Position numbers and translations under genes: made by a program. From assembly GCF_000969645.2 (NCBI RefSeq), contig NZ_CP014222.1, positions 3,103,740 to 3,167,739 of the forward strand: a stretch of DNA of 64,000 nucleotides, given 5' to 3'. Origin of the DNA: Janthinobacterium sp. B9-8. Its GTDB lineage: Bacteria; Pseudomonadota; Gammaproteobacteria; Burkholderiales; Chitinibacteraceae. The notes beneath the pieces are model-generated. The model ran no database searches. It was not told the origin of the DNA and saw nothing but the letters and a program-made list of their open reading frames with translations. Position 1 is the stretch's first letter. Every line of letters begins with the position of its first letter. Of the stretch, positions 45,694-53,613 are shown piece by piece.

Positions 45694-46272
45694 TTAGCTT
45701 GCTGAAATACCAAACTGCGCACACAGAGGGCCAAGGCCACCCGCAAAGCCTTGACCTACCGCTTTGAATTTCCACTCAGCATTGTGGCGGTACACTTCAC
45801 CAAAAATCATGGCGGTTTCGGTGCTGTAATCTTCTGATAAATCAAAACGCACGATTTCTACATTGTTATCGAGATTGACCACGCGCATAAACGCGTCTTT
45901 CACCTGACCAAAGTTTTGCTTACGTGCTTCAGCATCATGAATGGTGACGCACACGGCAACCCGCATAATCTCTGCGGGCACATTTTCTAAATTGATTTTT
46001 AAGGCCTCATCATCACCGTCGCCAGCGCCTGTGCGATTGTCGCCGGTATGCTCAACAGAGCCGCAGCTCGATTTCAATTGATTGTAAAAAATGAAATCGG
46101 CATCGCCGCGCACTTTGCCATTGTCGGTCAGCAAAAATGCCGTCGCGTCCAAATCAAAAGCTGCACCATCGGTAGAACGAGCGTCCCAGCCCAAACCCAA
46201 CAAAATCGATTTCAGGCCCGGCTCTGTTTTAGAGAGAGAAACATTGCCGCCTTTGTTTAATGAAATAGCCAT
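45694..46272 (-). CDS. terD: TerD-family calcium-binding protein (TerD/TerE)
   Basis: 192 aa TerD domain: [51 protein letters not shown] and [18 protein letters not shown]. Parallel in every strand to the gene at 38883, indicating duplication within the locus (one would be TerD, the other TerE in the usual naming; I cannot decide which). First gene of the whole minus-strand Ter array. Confidence 0.92.
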   Translation of the reverse strand: MAISLNKGGNVSLSKTEPGLKSILLGLGWDARSTDGAAFDLDATAFLLTDNGKVRGDADFIFYNQLKSSCGSVEHTGDNRTGAGDGDDEALKINLENVPAEIMRVAVCVTIHDAEARKQNFGQVKDAFMRVVNLDNNVEIVRFDLSEDYSTETAMIFGEVYRHNAEWKFKAVGQGFAGGLGPLCAQFGISAS

Positions 46273-46467
46273 TTTTAATCCTTTCTGGTTTAAATAAGTA
46301 ACAACTTGCTCGCTAAAATCACGGAGCAGCGCCCTTCAATCGCTTAGTCCCCACAATAAGAAGAGAGGCCGGTTCAAAGAGTTCCACCCAAAAAACCTAT
46401 TCATTCAATACTGCCAATTGCTTGTTAAACCGTCAATATTTTTACAAAAGTTGAAACAATACCAAGA

Positions 46468-46490
46468 GATTATTAATAATAAAAATTACT
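46468..46490 (-). promoter_or_regulatory. AT-rich dyad upstream of first terD
   Basis: On the minus strand this reads AGTAATTTTTATTATTAATA then ATC, containing the dyad ATTATTAATAAT. Located 196-218 nt before the terD start, much like the palindrome before the second terD operon. Possible shared regulator site; similarity could also be chance in AT-rich DNA. Confidence 0.3.
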
Positions 46491-46508
46491 TCAAAAGAAA
46501 TGCACGCA

Positions 46509-47417
46509 CTAGCCAGATTGTAAAACTTGCTCTAAATGATCTAAAAACACCCTTGTTTTAGCAGGCATCAACCGCCGCTCAGGAAAAACTGCCCAGGCAG
46601 GCACGGCAGGCAAACACCATTCCGGCAAGATACGTACGAGCTTACCCTGCTGTAAATAAGGCTTGGCAAATGATTCGGTGACCGCCAGCACGCCCAAACC
46701 CTGACACGCCAAGCGCACCAAGAGCTGAGGCGAATTAATACTGAATTTAGCCACCGGCTGAAAATGATGCAGGGCCTTACCTCGCTGCAAAGCCCAAGGC
46801 ATTGCGCCACCCTGACGGCTTAACACGCCCAGCGTATCGTGCGCAGCCAACTGATCGGGATGCTCGGGCAAACCGCGCTGGGCAATATATTGTGGCGCGG
46901 CATAAAGGCCTGTACTAAACAGCGCTAATCGCCGTGCAGATAAATGCGCATCGCTGGGCAGCTCGCCAATTCTGATCGCCAGATCAAAGTTTTCACCCAA
47001 GATATCCACCCTGCGTGGGGAGATATCAATCTCCAGCCGAATCAAGGGGTAGCGCTGGCTAAAATCGCTTAAGAAATCGTCCATCGCCCAGCCCGCCATA
47101 TCCCCCGGCAAAGATATCCGCAGCAAGCCGCTTGGCTCAGCTTGCCGGTGCTCAACCAAGGCCACCGCCGCATCCACTTCGCAGGCAATTTGGCTCGCAT
47201 GATCGAGTACATGCTGCCCAAACTCGGTCAGCAGCAGTTTGCGCGTGCTGCGGATCAAAAGTCGCTCGCCCAGTGCCGTTTCCATATTGGCAATCCGCCG
47301 CGATACGGTGGATTTAGGCAGGCTCATGCGCTCGGCCGCACGGCTAAAACTGCCGCACTCAACCACACGGGCAAACAGCACTAAATCATTCGCTTCGATT
47401 TTCATCATCTCCGCCAT
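46509..47417 (-). CDS. LysR-family transcriptional regulator
   Basis: 302 aa. N-terminal winged helix-turn-helix (VLFARVVECGSFSRAAERM, then SLPKSTVSRRIANME) and a C-terminal periplasmic-binding-like effector domain (about 90-295). In-frame ATGs at 47417, 47408 and 47405 could start it; the operator palindrome overlaps the first, which favours one of the later two or tight autoregulation. Divergent from azoR, so the likely target is azoR and itself. Confidence 0.88.
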   Translation of the reverse strand: MAEMMKIEANDLVLFARVVECGSFSRAAERMSLPKSTVSRRIANMETALGERLLIRSTRKLLLTEFGQHVLDHASQIACEVDAAVALVEHRQAEPSGLLRISLPGDMAGWAMDDFLSDFSQRYPLIRLEIDISPRRVDILGENFDLAIRIGELPSDAHLSARRLALFSTGLYAAPQYIAQRGLPEHPDQLAAHDTLGVLSRQGGAMPWALQRGKALHHFQPVAKFSINSPQLLVRLACQGLGVLAVTESFAKPYLQQGKLVRILPEWCLPAVPAWAVFPERRLMPAKTRVFLDHLEQVLQSG

Positions 47418-47437
47418 TGTTCCACTGATGGAACAAT
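47416..47437. promoter_or_regulatory. Operator palindrome between lysR and azoR
   Basis: Perfect 9-bp arms ATTGTTCCA (47416-47424) and TGGAACAAT (47429-47437) around CTGA. It contains the T-N11-A LysR signature and overlaps the first possible lysR ATG; TACTAT right after it could be part of an azoR -10. Confidence 0.65.
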
Positions 47438-47518
47438 ACTATCCATTTTATGGTCTTCTGCCCATTTATCGAGAGAGGTACATTAGCGTCATTCCAACGC
47501 AACACAGAGATCCAAGTC

Positions 47519-48118
47519 ATGAACATCTTACAAATCAACTCCAGCGCACGCAGCAACGGTGCTTTTTCTACCCAACTGGCTAATGTACTGGCTGAAAAAC
47601 TACTTGCTGGCAATGCAGGCTCGAAACTGGTTTTGCGTGATTTAGCCATCAACCCGCATCCGGTGCTGGATGAAGCCACTTTAGGCGCTTTGATGACCGC
47701 CGCCGAAGCACGCAGCGCAGAGCAAGCCGCCAGCGTGGCCAAGAGCGATGCCTTAATCGCTGAAGTGCAAGCAGCCGACAGCATCATCATCGCCGCCCCC
47801 ATGTATAACTTTGGTATTACCGCCCAGCTTAAAAACTGGATCGACGCCATTGCCCGCGCTGGCGTGACCTTTAAATACGGCGCGAATGGCCCGGAAGGCT
47901 TGCTGACAGGTAAGCAAGTTTATGTAGTGCTCACCCGTGGCGGCGTGCATCGCGGCACAGCAGGCGACACCATCGCCGACTATATGCGCACCGTTTTAGG
48001 CTTTTTAGGTATGCGAAAAGTAGAGTTTATCTACGCCGAGGGCCTGAATATGGGCGATGAAATGCAAAGCAAAGGCATCAGCCAAGCCCACAACGAAATC
48101 GAACTGGCCGTGGCTTAA
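47519..48118 (+). CDS. azoR: FMN-dependent NADH azoreductase
   Basis: Cytosolic flavodoxin-like quinone/azo reductase of 199 aa (E. coli AzoR 201). ATG 47519 starts [14 protein letters not shown], the phosphate-binding FMN loop ([10 protein letters not shown]); the [19 protein letters not shown] and VVLTRGGVH motifs are also family hallmarks. Divergent from the LysR gene; such pairs respond to quinone or electrophile stress. Confidence 0.93.
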   Translation: MNILQINSSARSNGAFSTQLANVLAEKLLAGNAGSKLVLRDLAINPHPVLDEATLGALMTAAEARSAEQAASVAKSDALIAEVQAADSIIIAAPMYNFGITAQLKNWIDAIARAGVTFKYGANGPEGLLTGKQVYVVLTRGGVHRGTAGDTIADYMRTVLGFLGMRKVEFIYAEGLNMGDEMQSKGISQAHNEIELAVA

Positions 48119-48134
48119 GGCAAAGCCACTCACA

Positions 48135-48316
48135 AAAACCCAAATCTTGAACCACGGCGGACACAGAGAACACGGAGTTAAAAACAAAAAAATAGAGAAA
48201 AAACAGATAAAAATGCCGAAGTAGATCATTCAAATATATTGGCTATTTTAGTCTCCTTGGTTTTCTCCGTGAAACTCTGTGCCCTCCGTGTTCTCTGTGG
48301 TTCAAGATTTGGGTTT
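48135..48316. repeat. CACGGAG-family palindrome, full copy
   Basis: Left arm AAAACCCAAATCTTGAACCA (from 48136) through GAGAACACGGAG, central AT-rich loop with AAACAGATAAAAATGCC, right arm GTTTTCTCCGTGAAACTCTG onwards to CAAGATTTGGGTTT (48316). Arms are 40-50 nt long. It ends 55 nt before the pirin start, so it lies in that gene's leader. Confidence 0.85.
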
Positions 48317-48371
48317 AGATTTGGGTTTGGATTGCAATTTTGTTTGCTCAGTTAATCAATGGAGATACACC

Positions 48372-49229
48372 ATGAACACCGAACTTGTAACTCGTCCACG
48401 CGCTTTAGAAAGGAAAGTACAGGGCCGCCCAGTGATGGAAGGTGCGGGAGTCAAAATTAACCGTGCGCTGACCCAATCCTTGCAGCAAAGACTCGACCCG
48501 TTTTTAATGCTCGACGCCTTTAAAAGCGATGATCCGCAAGATTATTTGGCAGGCTTTCCAGAGCATCCTCACCGGGGCTTTGAAACCGTCACCTATATGA
48601 TTGCAGGAAAAATGCGCCATAAAGACAGCGCGGGCCACGAAGGCCTGCTGGAAAATGGCGGGGTGCAATGGATGAGCGCCGCCAGCGGCGTGGTGCATTC
48701 CGAAATGCCAGAGCAGGAAAACGGCAGAATGGAAGGCTTTCAGCTGTGGCTAAACCTGCCCGCAAACGAGAAAATGAGCGCACCCTGGTATCAGGACTTT
48801 AAAACCGTACCCAGCGTGGTAACAGACGCCGGTGTAGCGGTACATGTGATCGCAGGCCAAAGCCATGGCACCAAAGGCCTCGTCGAAAAAGCCACCACCC
48901 AAGCGTTGTATTTAGATTTGCATCTGCCCGCAGGCAGCGAATTTACCCAGGCCATCCCTGCTGGGCACAATGCCTTTATCTATGTTTATCGTGGCGATGT
49001 AGAGATTGAAGGCAGCGCGGTCGCCAGCGAGCAACTGGCCATTTTTGCCAACGATGCAAGTAGCGACGGCATCCGCATCCAAAGCCCGGCCGCCAGCCGC
49101 GTGCTGCTGTTCGCAGGCAAGCCACTCAAAGAGCCCATCGTGCAATACGGCCCCTTTGTGATGAACTCGCAGGAAGAAATTTCGCAGGCGGTGGCGGATT
49201 TTAGGGCGGGGAGATTGGGGGCTTTGTAA
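48372..49229 (+). CDS. Pirin-family protein
   Basis: 285 aa bicupin. ATG 48372 has GGAGA 7 nt upstream. N-cupin metal motif HPHRGFETVTYM and the second set HKDSAGHEG, with GGVQWMSAASGVVHSEMP; the C-terminal cupin ends with PIVQYGPFVMNSQEEI. Bacterial pirins of this type include quercetin dioxygenases and redox modulators. The upstream azoR and downstream SoxR-type genes fit a quinone/redox stress context. Confidence 0.9.
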   Translation: MNTELVTRPRALERKVQGRPVMEGAGVKINRALTQSLQQRLDPFLMLDAFKSDDPQDYLAGFPEHPHRGFETVTYMIAGKMRHKDSAGHEGLLENGGVQWMSAASGVVHSEMPEQENGRMEGFQLWLNLPANEKMSAPWYQDFKTVPSVVTDAGVAVHVIAGQSHGTKGLVEKATTQALYLDLHLPAGSEFTQAIPAGHNAFIYVYRGDVEIEGSAVASEQLAIFANDASSDGIRIQSPAASRVLLFAGKPLKEPIVQYGPFVMNSQEEISQAVADFRAGRLGAL

Positions 49230-49236
49230 GGGACAG

Positions 49237-49316
49237 TTTCGTAGGGTGTACAACGACGAAGTCGTTGCGCACCAAATGCCGGTGCGCAAGAAAAACGACT
49301 TGCACACCCTACGAAA
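49237..49316. repeat. CGTAGGGTG hairpin repeat
   Basis: Terminal arms TTTCGTAGGGTG (49237-49248) and CACCCTACGAAA (49304-49315) with internal GTCGTTGCGCACC and GGTGCGCAAG. A short relative (GGTGCGCAAGAAAACCACCT) is at 60919-60950. Lies between convergent pirin and VOC genes. Confidence 0.7.
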
Positions 49317-49325
49317 ATCAGCAAC

Positions 49326-49781
49326 TTAGCTCACCTTCATTGCATCAGCGCCAAGGCTTGAATAGCTATTACGCTGCACTGGTAGTTGGGAAGTGTATTC
49401 AACAAACTCAAACTGAACATCCTCTCCAAGCATAAAATACGCGCTGTCCCGATGCGGCCCGCTTCCGCCTTCATGATCCAACATAAAACCCGCGTTTTCC
49501 AAATTTTGCATGGTCTCTTTTAAAGACGGCACAACAAAACCAAGGTGTTTCACGCCGACCAGATGGGTTTTCCAACCCGGCGCCTCCCCTATTCCACCAC
49601 TTTGCAGGGCGATATAGGCAAAATCATCGCCGATATGCAGCCAGTCAATTTCCGCTCCAAACCAATCCATTTTGCCTCTGCCGCGGATTTTCCAACTGGG
49701 GATAGCGATTTGTATAAAACGCACGGCCCGGTCCAGATCGCTCACCGTGATATTTGCGTGCTCCAGATATGCTTGTTCCAT
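49326..49781 (-). CDS. VOC/glyoxalase-superfamily protein
   Basis: 151 aa from ATG 49781 (AGGAGTGGCAATC upstream). Paired beta-alpha-beta-beta-beta units: LEHANITVSDLDRAVRF with the usual His, then TLVGVKHLGFVVPSLKE, with Glu in VQFEFVEYT. The fold binds a metal in glyoxalases and dioxygenases; substrate unknown. Its promoter, with a 19-bp spacer, faces the SoxR-type gene, so it is the likely target of that regulator. Confidence 0.82.
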   Translation of the reverse strand: MEQAYLEHANITVSDLDRAVRFIQIAIPSWKIRGRGKMDWFGAEIDWLHIGDDFAYIALQSGGIGEAPGWKTHLVGVKHLGFVVPSLKETMQNLENAGFMLDHEGGSGPHRDSAYFMLGEDVQFEFVEYTSQLPVQRNSYSSLGADAMKVS

Positions 49782-49814
49782 GATTGCCACTCCTTTAGAT
49801 TTAAATACCATGCC

Positions 49815-49845
49815 ACTATGCAAGTTAAAGTAAACTTTAAGTCAA
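49815..49845 (-). promoter_or_regulatory. MerR/SoxR-type promoter of the VOC gene
   Basis: On the minus strand: -35 TTGACT (49845-49840), a 19-bp spacer (49839-49821) and -10 CATAGT (49820-49815). The spacer carries the dyad TTAAAGT/ACTTTAA (49825-49840, centred on two bases). Over-long 19-bp spacers with central dyads are the mark of MerR-family activators, which untwist the DNA. Sits exactly between the divergent genes. Confidence 0.75.
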
Positions 49846-49866
49846 GAGCATTCAGGAGCATTTTTC

Positions 49867-50322
49867 ATGACCACTCTGATTTCTATTGGCGCTCTGGCCA
49901 AACGCTCTGGCGTCAAAGCCAGCGCGCTGCGTTTTTATGAAAGCAAGGGTTTAATCAGTAGCGTTCGCAGCAGCGGGCAAACCCGGCAGTTTCCAAGAGA
50001 AGTGCTACGCAGAGTGGCGTTTATCCGCGTTGCGCAAAATGTTGGCCTGAGCCTTGAAGAGATCACCTCCGCACTCGCCTCGCTGCCCCAGCAAAGAACG
50101 CCTTCGCTCGAGGACTGGGCGCAACTATCGCAATCTTGGCGACCCATGCTGCAAGCAAAAATAGATGCACTATGCGCACTTCAAACGCAATTGGATTCGT
50201 GCATCGGCTGTGGCTGTTTATCGCTACAAAAATGCAACCTATATAACAGCGACGACCAAGCCCGCCATCTAGGTGCTGGACCACGGTTTTTACTAGGGGA
50301 TCGCTCTAAGCAGGCGAATTAA
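49867..50322 (+). CDS. soxR: SoxR-type MerR-family redox regulator
   Basis: 151 aa. MerR winged helix LISIGALAKRSGVKASALRF (5-24), dimerisation helix, then the [2Fe-2S] cluster motif CIGCGCLSLQKC with Cys at 112, 115, 117 and 123, the exact SoxR spacing C-x2-C-x-C-x5-C. It would sense redox-cycling compounds by cluster oxidation. Divergent from the VOC gene; the operator lies in between and no soxS is present, as is usual outside enterobacteria. Confidence 0.93.
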   Translation: MTTLISIGALAKRSGVKASALRFYESKGLISSVRSSGQTRQFPREVLRRVAFIRVAQNVGLSLEEITSALASLPQQRTPSLEDWAQLSQSWRPMLQAKIDALCALQTQLDSCIGCGCLSLQKCNLYNSDDQARHLGAGPRFLLGDRSKQAN

Positions 50323-50405
50323 TCCGCCCAATTTACATTTCCCCTCAGCACGCCAAGCTACAAAACCCGTTAAAATAGCGCCTTCTCTTTGCACAAAGCG
50401 CTTCG

Positions 50406-51212
50406 ATGAACCGCACGGCCTTACTTATTCCGCACTTTAATAATCCACAGGGCCTTGCCGCATCTTTGGCGTCTGTGGGTGTGCACGAGCAGATTGATGC
50501 TTTTATTGTGGATGATGGCAGTAGCAGGCAGCGCATCGATGAGGCGGTATGTGCAAAGGCTTGGCAGGCGGTGGGTGAGCTGCACTTTATTTATTTACCG
50601 CAAAATCAGGGCATCGAGCACGCACTCAATACGGGGCTACAGACGATTATTGATGCGGGCTATGAATATATTGCCCGGTTGGATTGCGATGACCTATGCG
50701 CGCCGGATCGCTTTGCTAAGCAGGTGGCTTTTTTAGATAGCCACCCGGATGTGTATCTATTAGGTAGCGCAGTGACGTTTTTTGATGCCAGTGGCGATCG
50801 TTTTACAATTAATCAGCCGCAGACGCACGATGAGATTCTGCGGCAAATGCACTACGACAATGCCTTTACCCATCCTACCGTGATGTTTAGAGCCGCCGGT
50901 GTCAAAGCGCTGGGGCTTTATCCGACTGACTGTAAAGCAGCAGAAGACTTCGCGTATTTCTGGCGCTTTGTAGCGCGTTATCAAACGGCCAATCTGGCCG
51001 AGGTACTAACCCGCAGTGAGTATAACGACGCGGGTATTTCCATGAGCCGCCGCCGCCAGCAACAAGCGATGCGGATCAAGCTACTATGGCGCTACTTTGA
51101 TTACTCGCCACGATCCTTCATAAAAATCAGCAAAGCCAGCCTATCCTTTGCCCTGCCGGTCAGCTTCACCCGTAAAATCAAACGCCTGCTGGGGATGGGG
51201 AAGTGGGATTGA
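50406..51212 (+). CDS. Family 2 glycosyltransferase, copy 1
   Basis: 268 aa cytoplasmic GT2 (GT-A fold): ALLIPHFNNPQGLAASL, DAFIVDDGSSRQ, LPQNQGIEHALNTGL and the DxD-like ARLDCDDLCAPDRF, with the acceptor-side AAEDFAYFWRF. Ends in a basic tail. Same length as the downstream copy and parallel over the whole protein, so the two arose by tandem duplication. First gene of a surface polysaccharide cluster. Confidence 0.9.
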   Translation: MNRTALLIPHFNNPQGLAASLASVGVHEQIDAFIVDDGSSRQRIDEAVCAKAWQAVGELHFIYLPQNQGIEHALNTGLQTIIDAGYEYIARLDCDDLCAPDRFAKQVAFLDSHPDVYLLGSAVTFFDASGDRFTINQPQTHDEILRQMHYDNAFTHPTVMFRAAGVKALGLYPTDCKAAEDFAYFWRFVARYQTANLAEVLTRSEYNDAGISMSRRRQQQAMRIKLLWRYFDYSPRSFIKISKASLSFALPVSFTRKIKRLLGMGKWD

Positions 51213-51232
51213 TTGATGTAAAACAGCCAGAA

Positions 51233-51364
51233 AAAACCCAAATCTTAAACCACGGAGGAAAGGGAGAACACGGAGGGGCACGGAGAAAAACACAAGGGAA
51301 AACAAGATTTTCTCCGTGAAAGTCCGTGTTCTCTGTGCTCTCCGTGTTTCAAGATTTGGGTTTT
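51233..51364. repeat. CACGGAG-family palindrome, full copy
   Basis: Arms AAAACCCAAATCTTAAACCA (from 51233) and its approximate complement ending CAAGATTTGGGTTTT (51364), with AAGATTTTCTCCGTGAAAGT near the centre. It lies between the two GT2 genes and ends 53 nt before the second. Confidence 0.85.
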
Positions 51365-51417
51365 GTCCCCACACACACTTAAACGCGAAGCTGCACTCGC
51401 AAAAAACAGAAGCACAC

Positions 51418-52224
51418 ATGACACGCCTTATTTTATTGATACCGCACTTTAACAACCCAGCCGGGCTGATTAAGTCTTTAGCCTCCATCGGCCCCAGCGA
51501 GCAATGTGATGTGCTGGTGGTGGATGATGGCAGCACGCGTGCGCCGATCGAGCATACGGCAGCCAGAAATGCATTCAAGGCAGAGGGCGAGCTGCGGTTT
51601 TTAAATTTACCGGCCAATCGTGGCATTGAACATGCGCTTAATTCTGGCCTGACGTGGATTACTTCTCGCGGCTACGAGCTGATTGCCCGCTTGGATTGCG
51701 GTGATGAAAACCTGCCCGATCGCTTTACCAAACAAATCACTTTTTTAAAGAGCCACCCCGATGTGATGCTAGTTGGCGGCGCGGCAAGCTTTGTCGATCA
51801 GGCTGGCACCGAGCAATTTGTGCTGCGCCACCCCAGTGAGCACGCGGCCATTGTTCAAACCATGCGTAATAACTCAGCCTTTATTCATCCGGCGGTGATG
51901 TTCAGAACAGCGGCTTTAGCGAGCACCGGCCCTTATCCTTTGGATATGCCTGCCGCAGAAGACTATGCGCTGTTTAGTGAATTCACCCGCCAATTTAAAG
52001 TAGCCAACCTGCCCGACGTACTGATCCGCTACGAGCTGGACCCGAGCGGCATTTCACTGAGTAAACGCCGCCAGCAGCTTACATCCCGCCTGGCGGTGCA
52101 AAAAAAATACAGCGATGGCAGCGTTGCCGCCCTGATCGGCATGGCCAGAACACAACTCTTACTCTTGCTGCCCTATTCTCTGGTGTTTAAGCTCAAATCC
52201 AAATTAAGAGCAAAAAAAACATGA
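51418..52224 (+). CDS. Family 2 glycosyltransferase, copy 2
   Basis: 268 aa from ATG 51418; the longer frame from 51316 runs through the repeat and is not supported. Motifs LILLIPHFNNPAGLIKSL, VLVVDDGSTRAP, LPANRGIEHALNSG, and DCGDENLPDRF where copy 1 has DCDDLCAPDRF, and AAEDYALFSEF. The DxD-like site therefore differs (Asp-Cys-Gly-Asp), which could change metal use or donor. Its stop overlaps the GT4 start. Confidence 0.9.
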   Translation: MTRLILLIPHFNNPAGLIKSLASIGPSEQCDVLVVDDGSTRAPIEHTAARNAFKAEGELRFLNLPANRGIEHALNSGLTWITSRGYELIARLDCGDENLPDRFTKQITFLKSHPDVMLVGGAASFVDQAGTEQFVLRHPSEHAAIVQTMRNNSAFIHPAVMFRTAALASTGPYPLDMPAAEDYALFSEFTRQFKVANLPDVLIRYELDPSGISLSKRRQQLTSRLAVQKKYSDGSVAALIGMARTQLLLLLPYSLVFKLKSKLRAKKT

Positions 52225-53324
52225 GCCTGATCCCCGTAAAACACGCTGCTAAAATTGTGCATATTGTCGAGGCATTTGGCGCTGGCACGCTGTCTATGGT
52301 GTCGGCAATGGCCAATGCTCAGGCCAAAGACGGCCATAGCGTCACCATTATTCATTCGGTACGTGAAGAAACGCCGGACAACTGGCGCGCGCTATTTGTC
52401 GATGCCATCCGCTTTATTCAGCTGCCTATGGTGCGGGCCATTAACCCTGCTGCCGACTGGCGTGCGGGTCGGGCGCTTTATCACTGGCTGCGCGAGTTAA
52501 AGCCCGATGTAGTGCATATGCATTCATCCAAAGCCGGTGCGCTAGGGCGAATTGTCAGTTTATTTATTCGCGGCAAGACTGCGCCACGGTGGTTTTTCTC
52601 GCCGCATGGCCTGTCATTTTTGCAGCGAGCTGAAGGGCGTTTAAAAAATACCATTTTCCTTACGTTCGAAAAAATCCTCTCAGAAATACCCACCACCTTT
52701 ATCGCTTGCTCGCCTTCTGAAGGCTCAGAAATCCGCCGCCACCTCAGCAGCAATGTGGTAGTGGTGAATAACGCGGTCGATCTGGCTGCCATCCACCCCG
52801 CCAAAGGCAATCAAGATATGGTGCGCATCGGCACCGTGGGTCGGGTTACCTTGGCCCGCAACCCCGAGCTATTTGCCAGCATCGCCAGCCAAATGGCCCA
52901 GCCCGGCATCGAGTTTGTGTGGATAGGCGGCGGCGATGTGGCATCAGAAAAAAACCTAAAAAATGCCAATGTAAAACTCAGCGGCTGGGTAGATCGCAGC
53001 CAGGCTTTAGAGCAGCTGGCAAGCTTGGATATTTATATCCAAACCTCGCGCTGGGAAGGCCTGCCTGTTGCTGTTATCGAAGCCATGGCCGCTGGACTGC
53101 CGGTATTGGCGACCAATGTGGTGGGCAATAAAGATTTGGTGATTGACGGCGAAAATGGCTATCTGTGCGAAAACAGCGGCGACTTTGTAAAACATCTGAA
53201 CGCGCTGATCGAAGACCTCAGCACCCGCCAGAAGCTTGGCGCACAGGCAAGGCTGTTTGCTGAAACGCATTACTCGCTGGATAAGATGATGGCGAGTCTT
53301 TATAAGGCTTATGGCCTATCGTAA
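52221..53324 (+). CDS. Family 4 (GT-B) glycosyltransferase
   Basis: 367 aa retaining glycosyltransferase: N-terminal IVHIVEAFGAGTLSMVSAMA, VVHMHSSKAGALGRI, FFSPHGLSFLQ and nucleotide-site GTVGRVTLARNPELF, WIGGGD, TSRWEGLPVAVIEAMAAGLPVLAT (E-x7-E). ATG overlaps the preceding stop (ATGA). The TAA stop is the first codon of a repeat element (GTAAGACGGG), so the C-terminal end may have been set by its insertion. Confidence 0.92.
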   Translation: MSLIPVKHAAKIVHIVEAFGAGTLSMVSAMANAQAKDGHSVTIIHSVREETPDNWRALFVDAIRFIQLPMVRAINPAADWRAGRALYHWLRELKPDVVHMHSSKAGALGRIVSLFIRGKTAPRWFFSPHGLSFLQRAEGRLKNTIFLTFEKILSEIPTTFIACSPSEGSEIRRHLSSNVVVVNNAVDLAAIHPAKGNQDMVRIGTVGRVTLARNPELFASIASQMAQPGIEFVWIGGGDVASEKNLKNANVKLSGWVDRSQALEQLASLDIYIQTSRWEGLPVAVIEAMAAGLPVLATNVVGNKDLVIDGENGYLCENSGDFVKHLNALIEDLSTRQKLGAQARLFAETHYSLDKMMASLYKAYGLS

Positions 53325-53583
53325 GACGGGTGAAACCCGCTGTTTTTATCGATGTTTAATACTATTTCTAGCGAGTCTTACCCCGATCCTATCGACTTAC
53401 GCAACATCAGGAGAAATGATGCTTTCGTAGATTGGGTTAGCTGGCTTATTCGCCGATTTTAGGCGGACAAACCAGCATAACCCAAGATTTAGGCAGAAAA
53501 GGATGTTGGGTTACGCGATAAAACTGCTAACCCAACCCACAAATCCCCCTTAAGTTGATAGGGTTGAGTTTCACCCGCCTTAC
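53321..53583. repeat. Nested MITE-like element
   Basis: Outer terminal repeats GTAAGACGGGTGAAACCC (53321-53338) and, at the right, GGGTTGAGTTTCACCCGCC then TTAC (53561-53583). A second inverted pair inside: GATCCTATCGACTTAC (53385-53400) and CTTAAGTTGATAGGGTT (53549-53565). The core contains GGGTTAGCTGG...CCAGCATAACCC (53434-53483) and further GGGTTACGC/GCTAACCC arms. No protein frame. It supplies the GT4 stop codon. Confidence 0.7.
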
Positions 53584-53613
53584 AGATCTTTTGCTTGAAA
53601 ATCAGGAAGTAAA

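Noticed and set aside
48279..48371. N-terminal extension of the pirin gene through the repeat
   Set aside because: The in-frame extension is translated repeat DNA (right arm of the palindrome); ATG 48372 has its own ribosome site. The same reasoning excludes the 51316-51417 extension of the second GT2 gene.
42795..51364. Repeated CACGGAG units considered as CRISPR
   Set aside because: The copies are palindromic, far apart and lack regular spacers; there are no cas genes.
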